DNA of 64,000 bases. Source: Inia geoffrensis (Eukaryota; Chordata; Mammalia; Artiodactyla; Iniidae). Of the stretch, positions 1 through 13,500 are shown in pieces. The position numbers and the translations under genes were made by a program. Within the stretch, counting starts at the first letter, position 1, and each line of letters opens with the position of its first letter. Below the pieces are notes generated by a model. It saw only the letters and a list, made by a program, of their open reading frames with translations, made no database searches and was not told the DNA's origin. The stretch is taken from contig CM070899.1 in NCBI GenBank assembly GCA_036417435.1, positions 168,607,494 through 168,671,493 on the forward strand, in the 5' to 3' direction.

Positions 1-46
1 ACCTCTCTGCTTAAAAACCTTCCACAGCCCCCCAGTGCTCCCAGAC

Positions 47-398
47 TGCTATAGTCTGAGTGTGTCCCCCCCGAGATCCACATGTTGAAATCCTAACCCC
101 CAAGCTGATGGTATTAGGAGGTGGGGCCTCTGGGGTGATGAGGCCATGAGGGTGGAGCCTGCATGGATGGGATTAGTGCTCTTATAAAAGGGACCCCACA
201 GAGCTCCCTTGCTCCTTACACCACGTGAGGATGCAGGGAGAAGATGCTGACCCAGGAGAGGACCCTTACCCGACCATGCTGGCACTTGATCTTGGACTTC
301 CAGCCTCCAGACTATGAGAAATAAATTTCTGCTGTTTATAAGCCACCCTGCCTGTGGTATAGACTTGTTTGCGATGACAACTTGAATAGACTAAGACA
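47..398 (+). mobile_element. MaLR (MLT1-type) solo LTR
   Basis: Typical phrases in order: GTGTCCCCCCGAGATCCACA, GGTATTAGGAGGTGGGGCCT, CTTATAAAAGGGACCCCA, CTTGGACTTCCAGCCTCCAG, AATAAATTTCTGCTGTTTAT, GACTAAGACA. No internal sequence. Confidence 0.88.
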
Positions 399-454
399 AG
401 ATAAAGGCCAAAAGCCACAATATGTTTTTTTTTTTGCTGGAACTCTTGATTTAA

Positions 455-1092
455 AGCTATGAAAATGCAATGCCACTCAGAAAACAGTTTGGTAATTCCT
501 CAAAAAGTTAAACACAGAGTTCCCATATGACCCAAGGATTCCATTCCCAGGCATATACCCAAGAGAATTAAAAACATGTTCAAACAAATACAGGTACATA
601 CATGTTCACAGCAGCATTACTCACATGTTCACAGCAGCATTAGTCACACTAGCCAAAAGGTGGACACAACCCAAGTGTCCATCAACGGATGAATGAATGA
701 GCAAAATGTGATATATACATACAGTGGATGTTATTCAGCCATAAAAAGAATCAAGTACTGATACATGCTACAACATGGATGAACCTTGAAAACACTTGAG
801 TTTTCAAGTGATGAGAATATAGACACAAAAGGTCACATACTGTATGATTCCATTCACATGAAGTATCCAGAATAGGCAAATCCAGAGACACAGAGAGTTG
901 ATTGTCAGCGGCTGGGTGGGGAGGGGAAGGGAATAACTGCTTCATGGGTATGAGGTTTCCTTCTGGGGCGATGAAAAAGTTTTGGAACTAGATAGAGGTG
1001 GTGGTTGTACAACATGGTGAATGTACTAAATGCCCCTGGATGGCTCACTTTAAAATGGTTTATTTTATTTTATGTGAATATCAGTTAAAAAA
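455..1092 (+). mobile_element. Ancient L1M 3'-end fragment
   Basis: Matches the ORF2 C-terminal/3' UTR pattern of old L1s (CATATGACCCA, CAAGTGTCCATCAAC, CAGCCATAAAAAG, ATGGATGAACCTTGA). Diverged and 5'-truncated. It includes a 23-base tandem duplication at 601-646. Confidence 0.8.
601..646 (+). repeat. 23-bp tandem duplication inside L1M
   Basis: The unit beginning CATGTTCACAGCAGCATTA occurs twice back to back (601-623, 624-646) with one mismatch. Confidence 0.9.
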
Positions 1093-1094
1093 AC

Positions 1095-1148
1095 CATGGA
1101 AGGAAGGAAGGGAGGCAGGGAGGGAAGGGGGGAGGGAGGGAGGGAGGA
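1095..1148 (+). repeat. Purine-rich (GGAA/GGGA)n repeat
   Basis: Runs of GGAA and GGGA directly after the L1M 3' end. Confidence 0.9.
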
Positions 1149-4100
1149 ATTTATTGGCTCTTGTAAATGTGAAGTTGAAGAAAGAGCCTCAGCTAAATGA
1201 TGGACTGAAATGGTAAAATGGGGGATTTCCATCATTGTGTCACCTTGTCTCTGATGTGCCTCAGCCTCCACTAGACACGCAGGGTGACAAACCTTCAACC
1301 TCAGACACCAGTGCTCCCAGCCCAGAACCCCAGCAGAAAGACACAGCCCAGTTCTGTCTTCATATCCCTGTGGTCTAAATAATCAGCTAACTCCACACAC
1401 ACCCAACATGCAATAAGGAAGAAGAAGTTTGGGGGCTGTGATTTCTTTGAGGGTTCAATTTCTTTAAAGGAGGGGAGTTTATTTTGGACTTTCATTTCTC
1501 AGCAAAAAAGGGAGGGGTAATATTGGTCAAGATCTAGTTGGAAGAAATTGACCACCATGATTATCTGAATGGGGAAATTTAATATTAAGAACTATTAACT
1601 AAAACTATTAAAAGGGGTACAAGAGGACTGGAGGGGGTCCAGCAGTAGCAGGTGCAAAAGGGCCTGACATTGTCTGGTGGAGGGAGAGTGGACATAGGGA
1701 GCAAGGGCTGGGAGGGGGTCACCCCCAACCAGGGCTAGGACTCCCACCTCTTCAGGAGATCCTGCCCGACAGGGAGCATGCAGCCAGTTGGAGAAGCAGC
1801 TCGCTGGGCGGGGGGTGGGGGGGGCAGCTGTCTAGGCTCTTCACTGAGGAGCAACAACAGTGCAGGGCCGGGACCCGGAAGGGAAGGGTCTTCCTGGCCC
1901 CGTGGTCCAACTGTTGCCCTCTGTTGAGGAACCCTAACATTCCTCCAGCCAGCGAAAGAGAACATTCCCCCAGCCAGCTGGGGTCCAGCTCCAGTGTCAC
2001 AGGCAGAGAAAAGAAGGATGGATTTGGGGCTGAGAGATGATAAACTAATAACTGAAACAGGGGATTTCATTGGTTGGGGCTTTCGTGTCTCTGGTGAAAC
2101 ACAAATGGGAGTGGGTCCCTGCTCTGGGTGTTGTGTCTGGACAATTGTCACAGGGTCTCTCCCTGGTGAGGGAGGTGGGCATGGAACTGGGCGTGGGGAC
2201 TTGGGGTCTGATGTGCAGTGTGCTCTTGGCTTTAACTGACGTCCATTCTGACCTATTTTGGGGACACGAGCTGAACTTCCCACTGCACTGATCCTGCAGG
2301 AATATGAGGGGTTCGCAGAGTAACACAGAGGAGGGAGTTGTCGCTCTCCACCTCCCTCTAGAGGGTGGGGAAGAGGGGTTCTCGCCTGGCTTTGTGCAGC
2401 TCAGGCTGGGCTGTGGCTGCTGGAGGAGGGGTCACTGCTCATCTGGACACCCCGGGGACCTTCTCTTCAGGCTCCGGTGGGACAGGGTCGATGGCCGAGC
2501 CCGGCCACCGTGCTCGTCTCTCTTCCCTGCTGCTGTACCTGGTGTGCTTTACTTTGCTCTCCTGCATGAGGCACCAGGGTAGAAGGGGATAAAATCCCCT
2601 CTCAAGGTTGTGGCTGCAGGGGAGAGAGGCTCCTGCTGAGTCCACACCAGCTTGGTGGGACAGGCCTGCACAGCGAGACCTGCGCTCGCTCCGCTGCTGT
2701 TACAGTGGCACCTGTTTCCCCGTGTGCTCCGTACGACGGCCGCCCCCTCGATACAGGGCAGGCAGAACAGGCTAAGACAGGCCTGCGCGGTCCTGCGCTC
2801 TCTTCACCTGATAATACTGATGATGGTCACCACAGCTATTCAGTAGACCCGCAGTCAACAGACCCAGTCTTGAGTCTAACACGCCTTGCGAAGGCCAGAC
2901 TAGAGGGTGCTTGCACAGCACTTAAGAGGATGCACGCTTTGCATCCAAATCCCAACAGTGCTGCAGCAGATCTCAGAGTGACCTGTGATCCACTGGATTC
3001 AGTATGATAGATCACACAAACTTAGCACACGCCTAGCACTGAATCTGGCACAGAGTAGATTCCATGGACGTACACACGAATTAACGGACATTCGGGAAAA
3101 CTCGCGGCGCTGGACAGCATATGCTCAGGTTGTGTTCAAGCGCTAAATAAAAGAGGAAAATCTAATCCTTCATCCATCATCCAGTCGGACGGTAAACCGA
3201 TCATTTCCCCAAACAGCACTTCCCTTCAACAAACAGTGGCCATAAAAGCAAAGGCTCTGAAACTTTAAGAGGCCATAAAGCCTTTGGCAGTGGTGCGGGG
3301 CTCTGAGAACACACACATGAATAAATTAAAACCCAAAGCTGCCACGGAGACACAGCCACGCCCAGAAGGACACTGATGAACAGACGCCTAGCAGAAAAAA
3401 AAACACGGGCCACAGCATATAACGGGAGCCAGGGGCAGCTGCCCGCCAGGCACCCCGGGGCCCCCAGCCCTGCGCCAAGTCGGCAGCTCCCGTCCAGCTG
3501 AACAGGGGGCTTACACAGCAACACAAAATCGATGCCACTGGTTGGTCAACCAAATAGTGATCTCACCGAACGACTCTCAGGCCACAGACGCGCTCCTCTG
3601 AGAGGGGAGAGGACAGATCAGTCTGGGGATGCAGACCCACACTCCCTGAGTTACCAAGTTTACAGTCAGCCACCAAACAGAGTGCTCCAGGGCGGAGTGA
3701 ATCACTAGTGCAGGCTCCTCATTCAGTGACGGACGTGGGGAGGGCCCTTCACGTGGAGAGCCTGACTCTGGACGCTGGATTTCTCTATTGAGAGCCGGCC
3801 ACCAAGACCAGGCAGGCCGCCTGCACCAAGGTTTCGTCCTCGATTTAAAAATATTCTTTTCCCTGCAGACCTCTGAGCGGGGACTGAAAAGAATTGCAAT
3901 GAGGCCCTTGGTGTCAGACAGAATTAATACGACTCATCCCTCCTGCTGGGTCTCGGCAGGACACTTGACACCCAGACCACATCCACTCAACTCCTTTCCC
4001 GGGACTGGGTATCAAGGCTGCGAGCCTGGTTAAGCTCTGAGGAGGATTGGCAATAGAATTCGAGTTGAGGGTTTTTTTTTTGGGGGGGGGGGCAGTTCTT

Positions 4101-4656
4101 TTTCTACTTTCTTTTCACCTGTAAGTAGAGTCCAATCAACTGCTCAAACACGCATTTTTTCCAGGGCTCTAAAAGTACATACAAACCAGGACTCGGGGGA
4201 GACTGGACACACAGAGGCTCCATTAAAGCCACTGAAGGAGACAGAGCTTGGCAAACAGGAATTTCTACTTCAGTTCCAGCAGCCTTGGGTGGTGGAGGCA
4301 TGTAACAAAGATCAGGCAGAGTGAGGAACGGTCTTATCGGACTGTCATCCTAGGTTTCCTGAGCATTTATTATGTGCCGACACCATGCTGGGCAATGAAA
4401 AACAATTCGGGGCAAAGAAAAGACTGAGAGGCCGTTTGAAGGCAGTCAGACCCTTGGAATGATGGACCGTTATTCTCCGAGCCTGTCTGAGGGCTGTTCA
4501 AATCCTTTACCTTCCAAGTAAAGAAAACGAGGTACAGAGACAATGAATTACATGTAGCCTTTCCAAAAAATAATAAGTCTGTGCCTCTTTCTACATCACA
4601 GGAGTATTGTGTCTGGAAACCCCTGATTTCATCTGGGTTCAAATCAGCCATGGGAC
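1149..4656. other. Intergenic, no gene recognised
   Basis: Moderately GC-rich at 1620-2700 and 3300-3520 with several overlapping short frames on both strands; none looks like a protein. A T10-G11 homopolymer junction lies near 4071-4092. Confidence 0.6.
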
Positions 4657-4996
4657 TGTCTTTAGTCAGCTCAGGCTGCTGTAACAAATACATCAGAGGC
4701 TGGGTGTCCTAAACAACAAACACTCATTTCTCACAGTTGTGGAGGCAATTGGTTCTGTGTCTGGTGAGGGCTGCTTCCTGGTTTGCAGATGGTGCCTTCC
4801 TGCTGTGTCCTCACATTACAGAAAGGGCTAGAAAGTGCTCTGGGGTCTCTTTATAAGGACACTAATTCCATCATGAGGGCTCCACCCTCATGACCTCATC
4901 ACCTCCCAAAGGCCCTACCTCCTGATAGCATCACACTGCGGGGTTAGGATCTCAACAGATGGATTCTGGGAGGACACAAACATTCAGTCTATAACA
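4657..4996 (-). mobile_element. MaLR solo LTR
   Basis: Reverse-complement of the same class: GCTGCTGTAACAAATACAT, TCATGAGGGCTCCACCCTCA, CACCTCCCAAAGGCCCTACC, CATTCAGTCTATAACA. Confidence 0.85.
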
Positions 4997-5221
4997 TGGA
5001 CCAAGAAACATGGCCTGAGGACCCCTGATGGTAGACAGAAGGGGCTCTCCTCATTCTTCATGGGTGTAGCATAGAAGTTCGGGGTCCTACAATATCTTTT
5101 TCTACATCAAGCTAATAGAGACCTGCTATCTAATTTTTTTCACACTTATACACTTTTCCCCAAATGAAAACCTCTTTCCTTACAACTACATAATAAAACT
5201 TACATTCTTAAACGTCTCCCC

Positions 5222-5382
5222 TTTGTCCAACACTGTGCCAAATGTTTTATATTTAACTCTCACAACACCTCCAAGGAGTTGGCATCCCATCTTGTGGATG
5301 AGGACACGGAGGCTCAGAGAGATTAAATCACCTGCCAAAAGCCACACAGCTGGTCACAATCCAGTCAACTCCCAAGCCCATG
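5222..5382 (+). mobile_element. MIR SINE
   Basis: AACTCTCACAACACCTCCAA, GATGAGGACACGGAGGCTCA and CCACACAGCTGGTCACA. Confidence 0.7.
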
Positions 5383-7435
5383 TATGCCCCTTCCAGTATT
5401 AGCAAAACTCTTATAGATTTACTGGCTGCACACAAGTGGGCTGTCATGACCTCTTCCACGGCGGTGGGAGCAGATGGAACAGATGAACAAACTCTACTCC
5501 GCCAACCTTTCTCTGGCCAAGGCTGCTCTCAGAGACAGGGCCGGGGAGCAAATGCTGCTCCCTCCTAACGACAGGAGGGCGGGCAGCTGTTTCCAGCAGG
5601 GGCTGTGATGGGGTGGAGCCAGGCCCCTCTGGCTGCCATGCACAAAGGTGGCTCAGGCCATGGGGTTCTAAGGGACCCTGAGATGGAGGGATGATGGCTG
5701 TGGCAGCAGCAGCCGCTGCCCCTGGCATGTCACAGGCTCCTTGCAAATGCCTGGATTCAGGTTCAGATGGGAACAGACATGAGACACCTGAGTTGATCCC
5801 TGCATGCCTCCGCAGGGTCCATCTGGTCAATCAGTGAGCTTACTTCATAAGGTTCTGAAGGAATGAAATGGAGCAGCACCTAGAATGACACAAGGCTCTA
5901 AATGACAGTGTGACGTGTTCATTAGTGTGAATACAACTGCACTGCCACTAGTCAGGGTCCCCATCAGACACAGACCTCCAGGGGCTTCAATTCTTGGCCA
6001 AAAGTTTAAGAGCTGTGATCTTTCTGTAAGACATGACTAAAGTATATCCAACAAACTAATCACACACCATCCTTACTGAGAGAGAGAGAGAGGATAAAAA
6101 GAATAGAGTTGGAGGCATGGGGGAATTCCTGGGAAAAAGTGAGAGGGGGTTTTCTGAGGATGGGCCCCTGTCTCTTGGTGTGGGAATTCCCAGATAAGTT
6201 TAGGGATATTAGAGGAAAGTTTCTTTGTGGCTTTGGAACCTCATAGTGGTAAAAGCTGGAAGGACTATGAGGGAAGTGTCCATGAAAACTTGAAGAGCCT
6301 TGAAAAACTGTTTATAGAAGCATGACTGTCTTTGAGGTGGCCTCAGGTAAGGGATTAAAGAAAAGGGAAAAATCTTACTGGAAATTGTTATGTAGTAGAG
6401 ACAGAAATTTTACCAGCACTGTTGCCTTATAAGGAAGATAGAAAACGTACCTTAGGCATGGGGTGGTCTAGCAAAGGAGATGGTCCAAGCAGAGTACTGA
6501 AGAGTGATTTCTTCTTGCTGCTTCTGGTAAAAAGTGAGACGAGAAATGAGCTAAAGGCTGGACTGTTAAACAAAAGAGAGGCAGCACTTCCTGGTTTTAA
6601 AAATTCTCACCTTCTCCAGATGGCAAATGATGTTAAATTTAAAGGGCTCTTAGGTAAAAATCAAGTACAGGCACCATCAGGAAAACCTGGTCTAAAGATG
6701 AACCCAAGAGTGTGTGTCTTTGTTGGCTTGGGCTGCCATACAAGTAACAAATGCCACAGACTGAGCACTTCAACAACCCTGTCCTTCCAGGGCACATATT
6801 GGAGCTATTTGCAGGTGAAGCTTTTTTTTTTCTAATGAAGTGAGCCCCCCCGCCCCCCCAGTGAGATTCACAGGTCATCCACAAGGTTTTTAAGACAATT
6901 ATATTGGAAGAAGCATTGACAGCTTGAGCTGAAAGGGACAGACAGCACAAACTGAAAAGATGTCTTTGGACCCTGAAACTTGTACAAGGCAGAAGCAGGC
7001 TGAGAAAACTACACAAATACAGGAAAAAGAAGGATGACTCCGAGGGTAAAACCAAAAGCCTGCAGAGTCCAAGAGCTGGGGAAAGTATTCCCAGGAAATG
7101 TCAATTTGTACCCTACTGGATTTCAGAATTGCTATGAACCAGTGACTTCCGTGCATCCCCAATTTCCAACTCTGTTGAACAGGAGGGTCTTCAGTAATTA
7201 TGCTATGCTTGTCCTATTATTGCAGATAACTTGTCTCTCTGGTTCACAAATTTCAGACCTGGCTTTGAGGATTCAAGGAACTACACCTAAGGAGCCTCAA
7301 GAACATCTGGGCCTAATTTGGATAATGAAATTCTGGACTTCAAACTGATACTCTACTGCATTGGGGGCCTTAGGAGAGGCTAGGCACATTTTGTGTATGG
7401 GTAGGACGTGAATCACTGGGGCACAGGGGGAGGAT
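5383..7435. other. Intergenic, no gene recognised
   Basis: Includes a short (GA)n near 6079-6092. A 137-codon plus-strand frame at 6422-6835 lacks any recognisable domain and is overlapped by an equal antisense frame. Confidence 0.55.
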
Positions 7436-7941
7436 GTTGGTAGCCAGCCTCCAAGACTGCCCCCAATGATCCCCATCCTCCAGTACTCTTGCCCTTGTGT
7501 CACTTCTTCCCACAGTGAATAGGACTGACTAATGTGACCAACAGGATGTAACTTCTAGGTCTTAGAAGACGTTGTGACTTTCCCCTATTCTCTCCTGGAT
7601 CACTTGCTCTGGGGGAAGCCAGTTGCCATGTCATGAGGTAACTCACGCAGGTGTGTGGTGAGGTCCCCATGGTGAGGACTGAGGCCTCTTGCCAACAGTG
7701 ACCATTGGCTTGTCACCCACATAAGTGAGTCATCTTGGGGAGCAGATCCGCCCAGGCTCTTACAGTTGGTTGCAGTCCTGGATGATTGCAATCTCATGAA
7801 AGAACCCGAGCTAGACCATTCTACTAAAATGCTCTTGAATTCCCAACCCACAGAAACTGTGTAACATAACAAATGTTTATTATTTGTTTAAGCCACTAAG
7901 ATTTGGCATAATTTGTTACCCAGCAATAGATAACTATTACA
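7436..7941 (+). mobile_element. MLT1-type LTR (older subfamily)
   Basis: CCAGCCTCCAAGACTGCCCC start, central ACTTGCTCTGGGGGAAGCC, and end GTTTAAGCCACTAAGATTTG then AATAGATAACTATTACA. Confidence 0.8.
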
Positions 7942-9758
7942 GGATTGAAATGAGCATGTCAAATACTTCATTCAATTCATTAATGAATGATGGAAATAGT
8001 AATATAATTCCAGGAACACTTGGGGAACTTGATATTTATAGCAATTTCATAAAGGACTGTTAGAATTTGAGTGCTAGGTTAATACAAAATAGTACAAAAC
8101 TGGTTAATGCCCTAGGGAATAATAAACTGAAAACTTTGGGGTTATCTTTTAACACTGAAGTGACATGCCATCACCTTTTGCCTTATTTTCAAGTTTTAAA
8201 TACTTTTTCTTAATAAGCAGATGTGATCCAGGAACTGAGAAAGGGAACTCCCACTTGACTGACTGCTTCTAAGGAAAGGGCGTCCCGGCAGCTGCTGCCA
8301 CCCCAGCTGAGACTGCATGTGCGATGTGGCCTCCCTCACCTCTGCTCACAGGGGACAGAAATGAATGGGTAAAGAGGGCGGATATGGCCGGGGTGGAGCA
8401 TGGGCTCAGAAAGCTCCCAAGGGTAAACAGCATGGGACTATATACAGACTTGTCTCAGAGCAGCTTTGGCAGGGTAGGTAGGAAGGACAGGTAGAGAGGG
8501 GAGGGGAGAAACAGGATGCCCAAATAGAATCCCAGTCCCTAACTAAGGTTTGGGGGGTTTTGTTTGTTTTGTTACCTTTTAAAAATCATCTTAAATATGT
8601 AAGCAGTATTTACCTGGTAAAAAAAAGAAATTTGAATTCACCTTTGGGACAGACTGATTATCTTTGTTTTGGGAAGAACTATTAAGTGAACATTCGATTA
8701 TGAAATATAAAGCAGATATCACGCTTCTTGTTGAGTCTGTTGGCCTGAATGCACGTGTTTGAGGCCGAGAAGCTCCATATTCTGTGCGGAGTAAACGACA
8801 GAAACAGAATTGTTCCTGAAAAAGAAGTAATTGGTGGGCTAGGGGCTAAGGAATGGGTTTGGAGTGGCTGTACCTGCAGCCTGCAGGTGGCACATCTGCA
8901 GGGGCCAGGCTGGATTGGAGAATTCTATCATAAAGGAGAGAAGAAAGTCCAGAGCAGGGACCTGGGTAGCTTGCTGTCTCTGTCAGCCTTTGGGAACGCT
9001 GTTGGACACGCTTGTTTTTTAAGGCTCATGTTGGAAAATCATGTTCTAATGGACCTTCTTGTCAGGTTCCAGAAGGCAAGGGAGCATTCCTGAGGCTAAG
9101 GGTGGGGGCGGGTTTATCTCTCAAACACAAGGGCCATTTCTGTTGTCAGTATCCTGGGGAGAGGCTGCTCTTGAGACAGGAAGTGAGGATTAGGGAGGCT
9201 GGCCTCTGAATGCAGAGACGGGACATGCACAAAGCCCTCCCAGGGAGGAAGTGGCCCCTCCTCCCCATGAGGGTCATCTGGCAGCAGGTGTGGGGGGAGC
9301 TCTGTAAAGGACCCCCAGGACAGACCCACCTAGAGGCTCTAAGTGAAGTCCCATCCAGTAGGGTTATCTGTTACCTGTTCTGTACCTCCTTCCCCTTCTC
9401 TCACTCACGCTCATCAACAGTCTGGTTCCTCTTGTGGTGTCAGAATTTAAGGGAAAAGCCTGTTCTGTACCTGACATGCAGGGCTGAGTGCCAAAGCTAG
9501 CGTGTTGGTGAGGGCAGCAGCTTGACAGGGAGGGACGGTGGCCCCGCTCAGTGACAGAGCATGAATAAGACACCACAATGCCAAATTTGGATGCTGGAGA
9601 GATCTCAGGATTGAGGGGCTGGACAGGGAAGGGACCCAGATTAACAATCCACAAATTGACAAGTAGCTGTGAAATTCAGAGCAAGATGAAGTGTGGCTTA
9701 TATGGTGATCACAGACCGGTGAGACCTGGCCACATGGGCTATTGATGAATGAGACAGA
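7942..9758. other. Intergenic, nothing recognised
   Basis: Unique-looking sequence without clear repeats; the only frames are short and overlap each other on both strands. Confidence 0.5.
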
Positions 9759-9942
9759 GGATGGATGATGGTAGATAGGCAGGCAGGTAGAGAGACAGGT
9801 ATAGGATGGATGGATGGATGGACTGATGGATGGATGGATGGACAGATGGATGGGTGGGTGGACAGATGGACAGACAGATGGATAGGCAGGCAGCTGATGT
9901 ATAGATAGATGGAGATATAGGCATAGAATGGATGGGGAAGGA
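9759..9942 (+). repeat. (TGGA)n-type microsatellite, left part
   Basis: Imperfect GATG/GACA/GATA tetranucleotides; continues after the LTR at 10466. Confidence 0.92.
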
Positions 9943-9952
9943 GTTCAGGGGA

Positions 9953-10455
9953 TGTCACCCCAAAATAAGCCACTCAGGCATACCGATTCTTTTGAATCAA
10001 AGGCACTTGAGAAATAGCAGGTATAACAAGGGCTCTCTAAGCTTCCTTTTTCTTCCTGAAAGCAGGAGATAAACTTCCCTGTGAAAGGTGTCCTCCCTGT
10101 ACCGGGAGAAAGGAAGATATTCTTATCACCAGAGATGGGGAATCTGAGGCTGAGAGATCTGTACAAGCAAACCCTGTTCAGCCAACCCTTATCTTACTTC
10201 ACCATTTACCACCTCTGGCCCAAACCCCTGTGTCTTGTCCATTCTTCACAAATGTATTGTTTGTCTAAAAGGTATAAAAGCTTTCTGCTCTGGTTGCTTC
10301 TTCAGGTCTTCATTCTCTTATGAAGGCTCCTATGTACATGTAACAGTTTACAAAAATGTGTATGCCTTTCTCCTGTTCATCTGTCTTTGTCCATTTAATT
10401 CTTAGACCCAACTGGAGACCTAAAGAGAGCAGAGGAGAATTTGCCCTCCCTTACA
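9953..10455 (+). mobile_element. Solo LTR (ERV-type, family not named)
   Basis: TG...CA ends (TGTCACCCCAAAATA to CCCTTACA), TATA-box-like GGTATAAAAGC near 10271 and a 3' AGACCTAAAGAGAGCAGAGG block. It interrupts a TGGA microsatellite. Related to 29358-29861. Confidence 0.65.
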
Positions 10456-10465
10456 GACACATAAT

Positions 10466-10531
10466 GACGGATAGATAAACAGATAAACAGATATAAGTAT
10501 AGGGTGCATGGATGGATGGGTGGACAGATAG
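10466..10531 (+). repeat. (TGGA)n-type microsatellite, right part
   Basis: GATAGATAAACAGATAAAC and GGATGGATGGGTGGACAGAT, the same mixture of units as 9759-9942. Confidence 0.85.
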
Positions 10532-13500
10532 AAAACTGCAGAGGAAACATTTATTTTTATTATCTTCCTAAAATGTGAACAAGCACAAAGAAAGGACATG
10601 GAAGTATAAGTGAACAGGAACTCCAAATACAAATTACTTACTTTTGCTTGTCACACTCCGAGAGGAGTTTTAGAAGCAAAATTCAATGGTTCCCAATTTC
10701 CCCTTTTCTAGATTATCTGTGATGGATACTTTTCTCAGTAATTTCACCCAACACCAACCAGGAGACTGAAACTCAACAGAAAATAGAACTCTAAGAGCCA
10801 GAGCTGCCCGTTTCTGTCCCCTCCAACATACAGAAGAACACAGGGAGTGGAGGAGGTTATCGGATGGGCCGAGGGGGAGGCTGGTCCCTGCAAGCTTCTC
10901 CTGAGCCCCCCACCCAGCCGTGTGGGGCCTTCTGGGTGGCTTCTTTGTCCCCACGTTTCTCATACCCAAAGGGAAGGGCATGATATTCTGCCTTCTTCCC
11001 TAGTGTGTGTCACGCAGCTCCAACAGCTATTTGAAAGAATGTGGCTATTTGGGGATAAAAAACTCTATGCAGGGCCAACTACTGTCGCTTCATAACAGGA
11101 CTGGGTCCCCGGAAACATGAGAGGCAAATCAGTTCTGCTGGGGACCCGGAGAAGGCTTTTGTGATCCAAATGGAACCCAGTGGGCAGATAAGAGTTCTAA
11201 TCCTCTGTGAAAGGCCCCCATGGAAAGTGCAGTCATACGCAATGTGCATATTTTTCTCTACAGAATGCTGATTATCTACCACTTCCTGGAAACAAAGAAA
11301 AATTACTTGTAACTATTCTAGACTGAAAAAACAGCGACTTCTGGAAGTTTTCCACCTCCTCTCCTACAATGCCTGTTAATAGGTATGAGGAGGAAATAAT
11401 ACCGCGCGGATTCAGGGTAACGCGATAGATCAGAGCATGAGTCACGTCTTAAGAGGATGTGGGAGAGAAGGATCTACCTTTAAAGAACTCCAATTAAAGC
11501 AATTACCACTGTTACCAAAATTACTGTTTTTAAAAGACTGAAGTCCTCTATTGGAGAACGAACACTTCAGAAAGCTGTGGGGAAGAAAAACCCACATGAC
11601 CAGCACTATTAGGGAGAACAAAAGGCAAGCATTGTTTAAACCCAGTTACTTAAATCCTCCCATGCCTCCATTCCTTGGTGGGAAGTCACCAGTCCTGAAA
11701 GCCTGTCATTCTTTTTAAGTTTTCAAAGAGCTGTCAGCAATATTCCAAGGGTGGGAGGTAAGCGCTGCTGAGTGTGGCGGGCAGGTCAGGCAGAGTGACG
11801 GCTGCTGCCTTCTTTCTCTTCCTGACAAGGTGGCACCCTGGGGCTTCTCGTTCCGGAGCAAGGAGTGGATAGACCACTGCGGGGGGTCTGAGAGTCCGCA
11901 CTCAGACTACAAAATTACAGGGTGCACGAAGAAATGATAACAGGCAGGGCTGGCTGCCCTACAGGGGTAGGGGATGCTGGAAGGTGGTCTGGAGTCCATC
12001 TGGGTAACCTTTGTGCTCGTGGCCTGATGCTAGAAAAATATCATCGGGGGTTTGATGTTGGTGGGGACGCTCTCAAGTGATGAGGGGGAAGGACTGTGAT
12101 TTTTTTTTTTTTTATTTTCAGTGTGCTGCAGATGGGTATTTTTTGTAAAGTACCCTAAAAATTAATGACTCGAACATGAAATACCAAGCAAAGAAATACA
12201 AAATATAAGCCCCACTACTTTGGTATTAGGTTCAACAGACATAAAAATTAATCTGTCCAACTGCCAGAAAACTTTCTAAAAGCTTACTCTCTCCATTTCC
12301 GTACTTACCCCACGGGGGACCATCAGGCCAAAGGCTGCACTCCAAGTGGCTCTGATCTAGGACAGTGGATCCCAGAGTTGTTGCTGGAAAACTAAGTCAC
12401 TCAACGTGATCATGGGAACATGGTTCCGAGGGTCACGCAAGAGGTGAAAATGCTACCTGTCATTCTGGACATTCACAAGGCATGGTGGCGTATTAAAGGC
12501 TCCGAGAAATCCTGTTTCAAAAAAAGGAAAAAACTACTTTTATTGAGCCTAGTTTTCCAAATTTATTTGCTCACTTTCTCTTTGTCTCCTTTTTAAGTTT
12601 GTTTACTTATGAATTTATTTTTGCATCATACGTGCAACATTTGCCAAATTACATTCCACCATCACACACTAAGAGATGTGGGTCTGGGGTTTGCCCCCAT
12701 GGGAATCTGCCCAGCCTGAGACACTGAGAAATTAGTCATAATGCTGGACCCCAAAGTGGAAAGTACCCCAGCCTCAGCGAACCTTTGCCAGCCCGTCGGC
12801 CCCATGGTGGTAATGCCTGGACCCAGTTGTAGACAGTGCCAAATGGTCCAAGGAATTGCTTCCGGTGAAACTCGGGTTCCTCTTTAATTGTTTGGCTGCA
12901 GCAACAGATAAGAGCTCCAGCTATTGGCACTACTCCATTTTGGCAATTGCCTCACATGTTGGGACACGGTGGCCTTTAGCGAAAGTCTGTGCATGGAATA
13001 AACTCAATCAAGTGTAAGGAGACTACAGGTTATCCTGGGAACTCCAGGGTACCAGCTATAGTAACACTGTTTATCCTTCCCCGGGTTCACTCAAGCTAGG
13101 CCCAGAATGGGTTTTCCTAGTTAGCTGGCATCAGGCAACCATCCCATAGTGCAATCAATGTCCTTGCAGGAGGCTTTCAAACACCTCTTGGAAGTACATT
13201 TGAATTCACTAAGACTCCCAATTCCCCTCTAACAAAACAATTATCTGTAGTTCGATTTCCGCACATAGAACCCCAAGTGCCTTCACACTTGGGTCACAGC
13301 ATGAGAGGTCTGGTTTTGCCAGGACTGGTGTCACTACTGGCTTTAATAGTCATGGAGGCAGCTGGCCGATCTAGTTGGTCCAGAATATTGCTATCTCTCA
13401 AAGACTTGGAATTTTCTGCTGTTGCATCAAATCAAAAGCACAGCAAAGTCAAGGTCACTTTCTTACCTACCACTCAATCTCCTTACTGTTTCCTGCCTTA

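Noticed and set aside
1735..2645. Gene in the overlapping frames of 1.7-2.6 kb
   Set aside because: Frames overlap on both strands, change with composition, and lack splice sites, domains or recognisable homology.
9698..9973. Ser/Pro/His-rich protein on the minus strand
   Set aside because: It is the translation of the TGGA microsatellite.
9953..10455. Remains of a provirus with genes
   Set aside because: Only LTR sequence is present; the flanks are microsatellite, not retroviral genes.
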